From Paenibacillus sp. FSL H8-0548 (GTDB lineage Bacteria; Bacillota; Bacilli; Paenibacillales; Paenibacillaceae): DNA of 20,000 bases. The position numbers were made by a program, and so were the translations under genes. Below the pieces are notes generated by a model. The model was given only the letters and a program-made list of their open reading frames with translations. It was not told the DNA's origin and searched no databases. Each line of letters begins with the position of its first letter. The first letter of the stretch is position 1. Where the stretch lies: contig NZ_CP152049.1 in the NCBI RefSeq assembly GCF_038630985.1, forward strand, positions 1,175,001 through 1,195,000. Reading direction: 5' to 3'. Positions 9,127 to 16,885 of this stretch are shown one piece after another.

Positions 9127-10824
9127 TTAGCTAGTTTTGAAGCGGCTTATCGTAAGCTGTAAATCCTCCGCCATTTTGGCAAGGGCGTTTGAAGAAGCGC
9201 TTATCTCCTCCATAGAGGATAATTGCTCTTGTGTAGATGCGTTTACCTGCTCCGTACCAGCTGCTGAGCTTTCCGTTACCTCGGAGATCGTCCGCATAGC
9301 GCTGGTCATTTCGTCGACGCCCGCCGTCATCTCCTGTACAGCAGCAGAAACTTCTTCGGACTCCAGTGCGACATCATTGACAGCATACTGAATATATTCA
9401 AAGGATTGTCCAGCAGTATGGACGATGTCGATGCCGGCATGCACCTCTTTGGTTACAGCCTCCATCGAATGAACAGCTTCATTCATACCCGCATGAATAG
9501 CGGAGATTAATGCAGCAATCTGGTGAGCAGATTGTGTTGATTGCTCGGACAGCTTCCGCACCTCTTTAGCCACGACCTCAAAACCGCGTCCATGCTCGCC
9601 AGCTCTTGCAGCCTCGATAGCAGCATTCAATGAAAGCAGGTTGGTTTGTGCAGAAAGCTCCGTAATGACGATCACGATTTGATTGATTTCAGTAGACTGT
9701 TCGCCCAGTCTCTCAATAACCTGAGCAAGTCCAGCGACGGTTTCATTAATAGAACTCATTTGTGTGACCGCGGTTTTTATCGACTCGTTGCCGGATATAG
9801 CCTTTTCTGATGCTTCCCCAGCCTTGGAAGACACCGTTTGAGTATTTTTGGCAATCTGTTGAAATCCAAGCGACAATTCATTGATTGTCTGCGAGCTATT
9901 TTGAGAGAGCTCGACTTGCTGATCCAAGCCTGCTGCTACCTCCTGAATAGTTCTCGCGATTTGCTCAGTTGCTGAAGAGGTCTGCTCGGAGCTTGCACTC
10001 AGTTCCTCTGAGGAAGCCGCTACCTGCTCGGCGTTGTTGCCTACCTGATGAATAAGTGCTCTAAGATTGTTGGCCATCATATTAAAAGAGCTGGAAAGCA
10101 TGCCGATCTCATCGTTATTTTTCATAACAAGAGCTTTGCCTGTAAGATCTCCGCCTGCGATTTTTTCGGCTACCTTGGCTACCTCAATTAGGGGCTTGGA
10201 GATGAGCTGGCCCATGAACAGAGCAATGCTTAAACCGAGCAATACAGCAATAATGCCTAGTATCATGACTAGACGGAAGACATCGTCTGCTTGTTCACTG
10301 GCGTTCTTAGTGCCTATGTTTAATAAATTTTGCTGATATGCTTCCATTTCCGATAATACGTTCTCCATTTTTGCAATCATCGTACGACCGTCGTTCATGA
10401 GGAGAGCGTTAACCTCAGTCATTTTATTCTGCTTTCTCAAATCAATGATCTGTTCAGATAGCTGAAAGTATTCACTCTCAATTTGATCAGATTGTTTGAG
10501 CCACTCTATCATTGCTGGAGTGGATATACTTGAGCCGAGCTGCTTGCTGATCTTCATGAAGCGCTCGTGCGACGAAACGATCCCATTGAATGACGTCTCG
10601 TCACCGAGCAGCGAGTACACACGGAGAGCGATCTGTTCGGATTTTATTGCGACAACCATATCTTTAATTTGGAGCATTTTATTCGTGTTATCATTAATTA
10701 ACTCTGTGTATGTACGATCAAGAGACATCAGCTGTACCAAAGTGATAGACACAATTAAGGCTAATACAATGAGAACGGATATAAATCCTCCAAGCAGTTT
10801 TTTTCTAATCGACAAGTTTCTCAT
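9127..10824 (-). CDS. Methyl-accepting chemotaxis protein
   Basis: Transmembrane chemoreceptor of 565 aa that signals to the CheA-CheW array. A TM helix at about 10-32 is followed by an extracellular helical sensor of about 150 residues, consistent with a four-helix-bundle (4HB_MCP) ligand domain. TM2 is at about 184-206, HAMP at about 207-260 ([19 protein letters not shown]), then a long cytoplasmic coiled coil. The highly conserved hairpin tip is visible as [20 protein letters not shown] followed by RGF and EVRKLSEQS. Gln/Glu-rich heptads ([24 protein letters not shown]) are probable methylation sites. No CheR-tethering pentapeptide is seen at the end (RFKTS). GGAGG lies 5 nt before the ATG. 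No other chemotaxis genes are nearby, so it is an orphan receptor whose ligand cannot be told. Confidence 0.95.
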   Translation of the reverse strand: MRNLSIRKKLLGGFISVLIVLALIVSITLVQLMSLDRTYTELINDNTNKMLQIKDMVVAIKSEQIALRVYSLLGDETSFNGIVSSHERFMKISKQLGSSISTPAMIEWLKQSDQIESEYFQLSEQIIDLRKQNKMTEVNALLMNDGRTMIAKMENVLSEMEAYQQNLLNIGTKNASEQADDVFRLVMILGIIAVLLGLSIALFMGQLISKPLIEVAKVAEKIAGGDLTGKALVMKNNDEIGMLSSSFNMMANNLRALIHQVGNNAEQVAASSEELSASSEQTSSATEQIARTIQEVAAGLDQQVELSQNSSQTINELSLGFQQIAKNTQTVSSKAGEASEKAISGNESIKTAVTQMSSINETVAGLAQVIERLGEQSTEINQIVIVITELSAQTNLLSLNAAIEAARAGEHGRGFEVVAKEVRKLSEQSTQSAHQIAALISAIHAGMNEAVHSMEAVTKEVHAGIDIVHTAGQSFEYIQYAVNDVALESEEVSAAVQEMTAGVDEMTSAMRTISEVTESSAAGTEQVNASTQEQLSSMEEISASSNALAKMAEDLQLTISRFKTS

Positions 10825-11176
10825 GTTGACCTCCTATTATGTTTCTTGTTTTTTTAATATCATTTATCTAATGCGATGGAATTGCAGTCTATCAATGGCC
10901 ACCTCCGAATGGAAAACTGATTGTTTGTAACTACAAATTTGAAAGTAAGTATAGCATATATTTCCAAGACAATCTAGTTCCTAGGAACTACTCTATTTTA
11001 GGTAAAATGTCTTATATTGAAAATTATGTATCTCCCTCGATTTGAACTGTTTATGGGCATAGTTAAGGGCAATAGCATGTACTAGAGTTTCATTATTTCT
11101 TTAACAATAAGTGTGTTAAAATGATTTTAATAGGAGTTATACTATAGAAGTCGCTTGTATAAGGGGAGGGATTCAG
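10825..11176. other. Divergent intergenic region, chemoreceptor / yojF
   Basis: About 350 bp with no gene, holding the leaders of two divergent units. On the minus strand TATACT lies in TATGCTATACTTAC (near 10950-10960). On the plus strand TATACT is at 11138-11143 with a weak TTAAAA about 16 bp upstream. No clear sigma-D (flagellar) promoter was found for the chemoreceptor. Confidence 0.45.
10975..10990. promoter_or_regulatory. 16-bp perfect palindrome TAGTTCCTAGGAACTA
   Basis: Perfect dyad in the divergent region, about 150 bp upstream of the chemoreceptor start and close to its possible -10. It could be a dimeric-regulator operator; there is no U-run, so it is not a terminator. Regulator unknown. 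Confidence 0.45.
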
Positions 11177-11521
11177 TTGCAGCTAATTAATCAACAAATG
11201 GTACAGCAGATCATAAATAGCTTTAAGGATCAGGAGCTTTATGTTCATCTTGAAATGACGACTGGGGCTTACGCTGCTCATCTAGACAGCACGAAGCATC
11301 CGGCTGCGAATTTTATTACGAATGCGGTTATTGAATACTCCCATGGCTCAATTGAAGGAAGCGGACCTTATCGGGTGGGCCTGAAGATGGCTAAAGGATG
11401 GATTTACTCAGAGGGGCTCACTCACTGGGAAGAGACTGAAACAGATCGATTGCTACTTGCAGGACATGATGGGCAAGGCAAGCTGATTGTTTCGCTGCAA
11501 TTAAGCAAGGTGCCCTTCTAA
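11177..11521 (+). CDS. yojF: YojF family (DUF1806) protein
   Basis: 114-aa soluble protein matching B. subtilis YojF in length, pattern (YVHLEMTTGAYAAH, GPYRVGLKMAKGWIYSEGLTHW) and in being directly before bshB2. The biochemical role is not established. The constant pairing with the bacillithiol deacetylase suggests it assists or accompanies that step. The start is a TTG, chosen because AAGGGGAGGG at 11161-11170 lies 6 nt upstream and no other start fits as well. Its stop overlaps the next start by one base (TAATG). Confidence 0.88.
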   Translation: MQLINQQMVQQIINSFKDQELYVHLEMTTGAYAAHLDSTKHPAANFITNAVIEYSHGSIEGSGPYRVGLKMAKGWIYSEGLTHWEETETDRLLLAGHDGQGKLIVSLQLSKVPF

Positions 11522-12201
11522 TGAAAGAGGAAAGAAGTGATTTGATGAATCCAAACATTGTTGTCATCCTGCCGCATCCTGATGATGAAGCCTTCGGGCT
11601 GTCAGGTACGCTGGCTAAACATATCGAAGATGGGGCATATGTCACATATGCGTGCTTGACACTTGGGGAAATGGGCCGAAATATGGGGATTCCGCCGTTT
11701 GCGAATCGAGTGACACTGCCTGCTATACGAAAAATTGAGCTGGAAGAGTCTTGTCATGCTATAGGCATACAGGATGTAAGGATGCTGGGCTTCCATGATA
11801 AAACGCTCGAATTTGAGGACAAGGATAAGCTGGATGGACAAATCGGTCAGCTCTTGGAAGAGCTGCGACCGTCGATCGTCTACACTTTTTATCCAGGCTA
11901 TAGCGTTCATCCCGATCATGATGCTTGTGGAGCAGCTGTGATTCGAACAATTAGCAAGCTTGCAAAAGACGAGAGACCAGTCGTTTATTGCATGGCCTTT
12001 TCTAAAAATCACGAGCAAGCAATCGGAAAGCCAGATCATATCAATGATGTTAAATTATTTTTGAAGCAAAAAATGGAGTCTATTCAAGCGCATCGCTCAC
12101 AATTTCAAGCCGCTGAACTGCTAGGCAGCAAAAAGCTGGAGGATGCGGAGATACAGGCACGCTTCGGTACGGAGCGATTCTTTGTTTATCCGTTTCATTA
12201 G
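11521..12201 (+). CDS. bshB2: Bacillithiol biosynthesis deacetylase BshB2
   Basis: LmbE/PIG-L family zinc amidase that removes the acetyl group from GlcNAc-malate in bacillithiol synthesis (cytosolic); the same fold also includes bacillithiol-conjugate amidases. 226 aa. The zinc site is visible as HPDDE (His19, Asp22) and HPDH at 130-133 (His133), with Asp21 as likely general base. The reading frame can start at 11521 (AAGGTG 8 nt upstream, coupled to yojF by TAATG) or at the ATG at 11545, which would give the compact N-terminus (MNPNIVVILPHP) usual in the family. With catalase next door it makes a thiol/peroxide defence neighbourhood, though the two are convergent. Confidence 0.92.
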   Translation: MKEERSDLMNPNIVVILPHPDDEAFGLSGTLAKHIEDGAYVTYACLTLGEMGRNMGIPPFANRVTLPAIRKIELEESCHAIGIQDVRMLGFHDKTLEFEDKDKLDGQIGQLLEELRPSIVYTFYPGYSVHPDHDACGAAVIRTISKLAKDERPVVYCMAFSKNHEQAIGKPDHINDVKLFLKQKMESIQAHRSQFQAAELLGSKKLEDAEIQARFGTERFFVYPFH

Positions 12202-12215
12202 ATTAAGCTATAGAG

Positions 12216-12244
12216 AAGGGGACGGCTCATTGAGCCGTCCCCTT
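12216..12244. terminator. Likely bidirectional terminator between bshB2 and katA
   Basis: Near-perfect palindrome: AAGGGGACGGCTC pairs with GAGCCGTCCCCTT around a 3-nt loop. The T-runs are short on both sides (TTTGTG on plus, CTCT on minus), so efficiency is uncertain. It lies in the 85-bp gap between convergent genes. Confidence 0.7.
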
Positions 12245-12286
12245 TGTGCTACAAGGATAAGAATTAAGGGGGATAACCCCTATTCA

Positions 12287-13741
12287 TTATTGCTGAGTAA
12301 TGGATAAACCAAGGCCGTCGGCGACACGTTGACCATAGTCTGGATCTGCTTTGTAGAAATGGCTGATTTGACGCAGCTTAATTTCATCCTTCTCGACAGG
12401 CTTCATTGCGCCAACGATGGTTTCGGTTAAGCGCGCACGTTCTTCCTCGCTGAGCAGACGATATAGATCGCCAGCCTGTGTGTAGTGGTCATGATGATCA
12501 TAGGCGACACTATCGGCTTGACCGCTTACTTCGAATGGTGCCGGCTTGTTCTCTGGCGACTCCGTCGGTCCGCCGTAGCTGTTTGGCTCGTAGTAAATGG
12601 ACGCTCCGCCATTACCGTCTGCGCGCATTTGGCCATCACGCTGATGATTGTTTACAGGAGCAGTTGGACGATTGATGGGCAGCTGATTATGATTCGCTCC
12701 TACCCGGTAGCGATGAGCATCGGCGTAAGCGAACAGACGACCCTGCAGCATTTTGTCAGGAGATGCTTCGACACCAGGAACGAAGGAGCCCGGTGAAAAC
12801 GTCGCTTGCTCAACCTCGGCAAAATAGTTGTCGGGATTACGGTCAAGCACCATGCGTCCTACTTCAATGAGCGGATAATCCTTCTGCGACCAAACCTTCG
12901 TCACATCAAAGGGGTCGAAACGATATGTATTCGCATCTTCGACCGGCATAATCTGTACATATAGCTTCCATGCTGGAAAATCGCCTTGTGCGATGGAATT
13001 GAATAAATCTTCGGTATGGTAGTCAGGATTTTCACCGGCAATTTTGGCGGCAACCTCATTTGAAATGTTTTGGACGCCCTGCTCGGTTTTGAAATGGTAT
13101 TTTATCCACACGGCTTGCCCTTCGGCATTTACCCATTTGAAGGTATGGCTTCCGAAGCCATGCATATGTCTAAAAGTAGCTGGGATACCGCGATCAGACA
13201 TTAGAATAGTAACCTGATGCAGTGATTCTGGCGATAAAGACCAAAAATCCCATACAGCATTCGGGTTTTTTAAATGGGTTTGCGGGTGACGCTTTTGTGT
13301 ATGAATGAAATCTGGAAACTTAATGGCATCGCGAATAAAGAAAACAGGCGTGTTGTTGCCTACTAAATCGTAATTGCCTTCCTCGGTATAAAACTTTACA
13401 GCGAAGCCGCGCGGATCACGAACCGTATCAGAAGAGCCAAGCTCGCCGGCTACGGTAGAAAAGCGAATAAACATCGGCGTGCGTTTGCCTACCTCGGATA
13501 GAAAATTAGCTTTGGTATAAGGTGTGACATCATGTGTGACCTGAAAGTAGCCATGTGCGCCTGCACCTTTGGCATGAACAACGCGTTCAGGAACACGCTC
13601 TCGATTGAAGTGTGCTAGTTTCTCCAGTAGATGAACATCTTGAATTAAAGTGGGACCACGTGAGCCGGCTGTCATCGAGTTTTGGTTATCTCCTACAGGG
13701 GCACCAAAGCTAGTCGTTAGTTTGTTCTTCTCGGTACTCAT
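12287..13741 (-). CDS. katA: Monofunctional haem catalase
   Basis: Small-subunit (clade 3) catalase, 484 aa, that converts hydrogen peroxide to water and oxygen in the cytosol. The catalytic His56 lies in [12 protein letters not shown], the distal Asn in GNNTP (128-132), and the proximal haem ligand Tyr339 in [14 protein letters not shown]. Length and C-terminus (no flavodoxin-like extension) are those of Bacillus vegetative KatA. AGGTGA lies 7 nt before the ATG. A PerR-type box is present about 80-95 bp upstream, so induction by peroxide is expected. The symbol follows the B. subtilis orthologue. Confidence 0.96.
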   Translation of the reverse strand: MSTEKNKLTTSFGAPVGDNQNSMTAGSRGPTLIQDVHLLEKLAHFNRERVPERVVHAKGAGAHGYFQVTHDVTPYTKANFLSEVGKRTPMFIRFSTVAGELGSSDTVRDPRGFAVKFYTEEGNYDLVGNNTPVFFIRDAIKFPDFIHTQKRHPQTHLKNPNAVWDFWSLSPESLHQVTILMSDRGIPATFRHMHGFGSHTFKWVNAEGQAVWIKYHFKTEQGVQNISNEVAAKIAGENPDYHTEDLFNSIAQGDFPAWKLYVQIMPVEDANTYRFDPFDVTKVWSQKDYPLIEVGRMVLDRNPDNYFAEVEQATFSPGSFVPGVEASPDKMLQGRLFAYADAHRYRVGANHNQLPINRPTAPVNNHQRDGQMRADGNGGASIYYEPNSYGGPTESPENKPAPFEVSGQADSVAYDHHDHYTQAGDLYRLLSEEERARLTETIVGAMKPVEKDEIKLRQISHFYKADPDYGQRVADGLGLSITQQ

Positions 13742-13821
13742 AATAGATTCACCTCATTGGTTTTGTATACTTGCACCTCACCTAATATGTTATCGCTTTC
13801 TGCGAGAAAATCAATATCATT

Positions 13822-13836
13822 TTATAATGATTACAA
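13822..13836 (-). promoter_or_regulatory. PerR box upstream of katA
   Basis: TTATAATGATTACAA matches the PerR consensus TTATAATNATTATAA at 14 of 15 positions. On the minus strand it lies just upstream of a plausible promoter TTGATT-N16-TAACAT. In Bacillus PerR represses katA until its metal site is oxidised by peroxide. Confidence 0.85.
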
Positions 13837-13877
13837 AATAAAATTTTTCGTCAAAATGTGAGTTTATTTGCTCTGAG

Positions 13878-14681
13878 CTAGCCTAAATCTGCCTCGTAGC
13901 GTTCGAGCGCCTTCGTTGCAGATTCCAGCATACGCAGGCGGAGGTGCTCGCTCTCTATGATATGTACTCGTTTACCGAGGAAGCGGGTTTTTGAGAGGAC
14001 AAATTCACTATCACTGGAAGAGAAGTATAATCGAATCGTATACTCATCTGATGCTTCAGTGTAGCTCACTTCCTTCTCAAAGCAAGAATAGGCATACAAA
14101 ATCCGAGACAGCTCTCCATTGTATTCACGCACAACACGAATCGTTGCATGTATGCTGCGCTTTTTCCATAAAGCTTCGGTTTTTGCAGCCAACTGTTCGT
14201 AATCGTCAGAGGTGCATATTTGACTGTCAATGCCGATGATTTTTTGTAGCTTGGTGCTCATTAGCTTGCGATTTCTAATATGGTACCAGAGCAAATACCA
14301 TTCGCGTTTAACCATCGAATATTCCAGCTTATAAGGAAAGCATTGCTGCTGGCTGCATGCTTGACCATTTTTCATACTGTAGCTTAGTAGCAGGAGACTT
14401 TTATGCGAAATTGCTTTTCTTATCGGCCGGATGCTCGGATGATAGACATGAAGTTCCTTGCTGGCAGCTTTATGAAGCAGACCGTCACGGTTGATGGTTT
14501 GCTCCTGTTTCAGCATAAGCTGGAGACGAAGCAGTGTGTCAGGGCCAAAGGCGTCGGCTGCGGCAGGATGCTCAAGCATGGTTTTTAACCAGCTCCTCTC
14601 ATGCGTCGTGATCATGAACGTACCTGTATCCTCGAGCTTGGATAGGATCTGGTAGTTGAATATTTTTTCAAACAGATTCAT
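13878..14681 (-). CDS. WYL-domain protein without N-terminal HTH
   Basis: 267 aa. A literal Trp-Tyr-Leu at 128-130 lies in FPYKLEYSMVKREWYLLWYH, preceded by KAISHKSLLLLSYS, the usual start of a WYL domain. WYL domains are Sm-fold ligand-sensing modules, often in regulators of defence and DNA- or RNA-damage systems. The N-terminal 80 residues are helical but show no clear winged helix, so it probably acts with its partner. It starts 14 bp inside the end of the upstream WYL regulator gene and has AAGGGA 5-6 nt before the ATG, so the two are translationally coupled. Confidence 0.75.
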   Translation of the reverse strand: MNLFEKIFNYQILSKLEDTGTFMITTHERSWLKTMLEHPAAADAFGPDTLLRLQLMLKQEQTINRDGLLHKAASKELHVYHPSIRPIRKAISHKSLLLLSYSMKNGQACSQQQCFPYKLEYSMVKREWYLLWYHIRNRKLMSTKLQKIIGIDSQICTSDDYEQLAAKTEALWKKRSIHATIRVVREYNGELSRILYAYSCFEKEVSYTEASDEYTIRLYFSSSDSEFVLSKTRFLGKRVHIIESEHLRLRMLESATKALERYEADLG

Positions 14682-15981
14682 AGCAGTCCCTTATCTCCTT
14701 CCACTCTGCGATCATTTCTTGTCTGAGCTTCAGAGGAGCAAGCACCTCACAGCTCGAACCAAAGCTTCTAATCCACGGCTTAATTTCAATCGTGCCGTTT
14801 ACTTGGATTTCATAAATAAATGAATCATCCGATTCCTCTACGATTTCTCCCCATTGACCCTGCAGAAGCACTCGCTCCTTCACGAAGTTTGGAATGCCAT
14901 GACCAGGGTGGAAGAAGCGAATACGAACTGTAGCTAGCCTGCCCGTATCAATTAGCCAGCTATGCTGAATACGCTGCTCCAGTTCAGTTTTTTTGTCCTC
15001 GAAGTGCTCTTCGTCAACGGCTTCTGCTTCCGAAATTTGAGTTAAGCCCTCCATTCGGTATTTCTTAATACCGCCTCGCGGATGATGACCGAGCAAGTAC
15101 CAGCGCCCATATTGATGATCGTAGATAACCTTAAGCGGCAGTATCGTTTCTTGCATGCCGGTTGTCTCGCGCTCAAATAGCGGATTCGTATTTCTTGAAG
15201 CGTAGCTTGTATCCTTCTTAGGTGAAAAATAGAGAAAGCTGACGAGCCTCCGCTCACGTATAGCGCCCAGAAGGGGAAAGAGATGTGCCTCGTCCAATAT
15301 TCGAGAGTAATAATTGTACTTATATAAGAATGGCTCAATGGAATAGTTAGCTTCCTGCTGCCGAGTCATATGCTTCTTCAGTCCATCGCGAAGCAAAAAA
15401 CCTTGCACGGAGGGCAGCTGCGTATTCGCCATCATATCTACGAAATCATATAAGTCGAGCAGCTCTTCATTTGAAAGCCCGAGAACCAGATCATTATAAA
15501 CCCGGTAGCGGTAAGGGCGAGCGCCTGATTCTTTTTTTATAACACCGACTTGCTCTAAATATTTCAGATCGTTTCGAATCGTTTTCTCATCAGGAAGCGG
15601 GAGGCCAGCAGGCATGCTGCTGCAGCATAGATCAAGAAGCTCCATCGCTGTTAAGGGTTGATCATGTAAGGCAGCAAGGAGCAAGGAAAGGCGCTGGCTC
15701 TCTGATTCCTTAAGTGATTTCGCGCGGAAGAGAAACAGCAGCATAGGGTCAGAAGAGTCCAAGTAGCTATAGCGAATCGTATCAGCAAATTCTTTCCCTT
15801 TGTCCTCAGGCAGCTGCTGATTGACAGTGCTCACGATTTCTTTCAGCCGTTTCATTGTTTTATCAAAGGTGTGAACAGAAATTCCGAGCCGATCTGCGTA
15901 TTGCTGGCGATTGTATGCCCCGCTTGTTAGGACGAGCATACGCAAAAACTGAATCTCCTTATCGAAGCTTTCTTTGGCCAT
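14668..15981 (-). CDS. WYL-domain transcriptional regulator (HTH-WYL)
   Basis: 437 aa from this start. An N-terminal HTH (YNRQQYADRLGISVHTFDKTMKRLKEI, about 23-49) is followed by a second winged-helix-like region (about 110-160: DEKTIRNDLKYLEQVGVI) and a WYL core with Trp294-Tyr-Leu in YGRWYLLGHH. The frame stays open upstream to an ATG at 16248 (526 aa), but the extra 89 residues are not family-like. MAKESFDKEI is a typical family start, with GGGGG 11 nt upstream. It is divergent from the rtcB remnant/slipin unit with a gap of about 200 bp, so it is the natural candidate to control that unit. Ligand unknown; WYL proteins can bind nucleic acid or nucleotides. Confidence 0.8.
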   Translation of the reverse strand: MAKESFDKEIQFLRMLVLTSGAYNRQQYADRLGISVHTFDKTMKRLKEIVSTVNQQLPEDKGKEFADTIRYSYLDSSDPMLLFLFRAKSLKESESQRLSLLLAALHDQPLTAMELLDLCCSSMPAGLPLPDEKTIRNDLKYLEQVGVIKKESGARPYRYRVYNDLVLGLSNEELLDLYDFVDMMANTQLPSVQGFLLRDGLKKHMTRQQEANYSIEPFLYKYNYYSRILDEAHLFPLLGAIRERRLVSFLYFSPKKDTSYASRNTNPLFERETTGMQETILPLKVIYDHQYGRWYLLGHHPRGGIKKYRMEGLTQISEAEAVDEEHFEDKKTELEQRIQHSWLIDTGRLATVRIRFFHPGHGIPNFVKERVLLQGQWGEIVEESDDSFIYEIQVNGTIEIKPWIRSFGSSCEVLAPLKLRQEMIAEWKEIRDCYESV

Positions 15982-16179
15982 GTAGATGATTTCCCCCGTT
16001 TCTAAACGGTATTCTTCATCTATCTTAACAGGAAGCTCGCGGCTGTGAACAAAAAGCAAAAATTTCCTTTGTCGTAATACTTCCGCCATGTTCGGGAGCT
16101 GGGAAATAAGAGAAGATAGGACTCGTAAGAGGGCAGCGCAATGATTAGGATAAAAGTTAAAAGCACTGGAGGTTTTACA

Positions 16180-16372
16180 ATGCTGATGCAGCATAAGAAA
16201 CACGGCGGCAATCACCATGAAATGGTACTTGAGCAAGGACGGCTGCATGTATTTGCAAACGACGACACAGGCATATAAGGATGTGGATCAGATCATCGAC
16301 AGCGTAGTTGGCGCTTCATTAGCTGCTGTGGTAGCAAAGTGCAAGCCGATGGCTGCTATTAAAGGCATCTAA
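16180..16372 (+). pseudogene. Collapsed rtcB-like RNA ligase gene (both ends, core deleted)
   Basis: An ATG at 16180 with perfect SD GGAGG 7 nt upstream opens a 32-codon frame (starting MLMQHKKHGGNHHE, with GRLHVFAND) that stops at 16278. In another frame, from about 16261 to the stop at 16370-16372, runs AYKDVDQIIDSVVGASLA, then KPMAAIKGI. This has the shape of an RtcB C-terminus (AYKD-D, then a hydrophobic helix, then P-x-x-x-IKG at the end). RtcB is the Mn/GTP-dependent 3'-phosphate RNA ligase of about 380-480 aa. Here the catalytic core, including all metal-binding Cys/His residues, is missing and the frames are out of register. Seen: the two coding-like fragments. Inferred: one internal deletion of about 1.1 kb. 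The N-terminal piece is attributed to rtcB by position, not by strong motif. Confidence 0.6.
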
Positions 16373-16393
16373 TTTCTTACTATCGCTATTAAA

Positions 16394-16552
16394 GATAACT
16401 TCAATAATAGATGAGGTTAATGTACGAATGGCGTACCTTGGCTGGGATTTTTGAGAATCCCGCAGTGCTCGCGCATTCTATGCGCTTGTATGCTGTACGA
16501 CCATCTCTGCCTAATCTCCCAATTTAAGGGTTCGAATCCCTTGGCTATCGCC
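16394..16552 (+). ncRNA. tRNA-like RNA with canonical T arm and enlarged centre
   Basis: AAGGG-TTCGAAT-CCCTT (16526-16542) is a textbook tRNA T arm: 5-bp stem, 7-nt loop with TTCGAAT. The seven bases after it (GGCTATC, 16543-16549), then G and CC, stand where the acceptor 3' strand should be. GATAACT at 16394-16400 can pair with it at 6 of 7 positions (one A-C mismatch, one G-U) and is followed by a T as position 8. Between them are hairpins GTACG/CGTAC (16422-16436), GGGATT/AATCCC (16444-16461) and GCGCAT/ATGCGC (16471-16485), and a possible enclosing helix, AGATGAGGT (16409-16417) with ACCATCT (16500-16506). No anticodon loop with U33 is evident and CCA is not encoded. Ends are inferred from pairing only. 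SPFH/RtcB loci are reported to carry a tRNA-like RNA. Confidence 0.55.
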
Positions 16553-16775
16553 TGATCCGCGATAACTCTCTGGTAGAGTATGAGAACTTCCTTCCAAAGG
16601 AAAAGACTGAACTAAAAGACCTTGAGCAGGAGAACTCAGAGCGTGCTCGTATGCGTTCACTGCAGCAAAGCCTATGCAATCGGTGGATACCGATAAGAGT
16701 TGCCTGCCTCTTGCAGCTAAGCGAAAAATAGCACGTAAACGAATGGAAGGCGCATTCGGCTGCAGCTATGAATAG
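16528..16775 (+). pseudogene. Orphan coding-like segment, no start codon, frameshifted
   Basis: One frame is open from 16528 to a TAG at 16729-16731 and reads GYRLIRDNSLVEYENFLP, then KEKTELKDLEQENSERARMR, which looks like real protein. It has no ATG/GTG/TTG with SD before it. From about 16662 a second frame (AAKPMQSVDTDK, then KRKIARKRMEGAFG) takes over to a TAG at 16773-16775. This may be the C-terminal remnant of a decayed gene from the same island. I do not recognise the protein. The 5' end overlaps the T arm, so part of the coding look or part of the RNA look must be coincidence. Confidence 0.35.
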
Positions 16776-16835
16776 CGAAGCTATAAAGCAGCTTTTACTC
16801 CTATCTTAAGCCTGATTCCGGCTTAGCTGCAGGAG
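16708..16835 (+). promoter_or_regulatory. Structured leader RNA upstream of the slipin gene
   Basis: CTCTTGCAGCTAAGC (16708-16722) pairs with GCTTAGCTGCAGGAG (16821-16835) over 15 positions (one G-U), enclosing 98 nt. Inside are CGAATG-GAAGGCG-CATTCG (16739-16757) and ATAGC-GAA-GCTAT. Competing local hairpins use the same strands: AAGAG/CTCTT (16695-16712), TAAGCC-TGATTCC-GGCTTA, and CAGGAG/CTCCTG (16830-16843). The 3' arm ends about 50 nt before the slipin start codon. It may be part of a processed RNA or a leader with two folds. Confidence 0.55.
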
Positions 16836-16885
16836 AGCTCCTGTTGCAAAGGTCAACCAAATCGCAAGTAAAGAGGTGTATGACG

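Noticed and set aside
10825..10990. Sigma-D promoter for the chemoreceptor.
   Set aside because: No TAAA-N15-CCGATAT-like pair could be found; only weak sigma-A-like elements are visible.
15982..16248. N-terminal extension of the WYL regulator by 89 residues.
   Set aside because: The frame is open but the extension is not family-like, has no SD at its first ATG, and would cover the rtcB-side leader. The start at 15981 is typical of the family.
16543..16600. Circularly permuted tRNA: T arm plus TATCGC-CTGATCC-GCGATA joined acceptor, then a D-like arm and a TTCC/GGAA stem with loop TTCCAAA (CCA anticodon).
   Set aside because: The acceptor would need a 2-nt insertion next to the T stem, the D arm is irregular with extra bases before the anticodon stem, and the same bases read well as protein. 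Attractive but weaker than the direct tRNA-like model.
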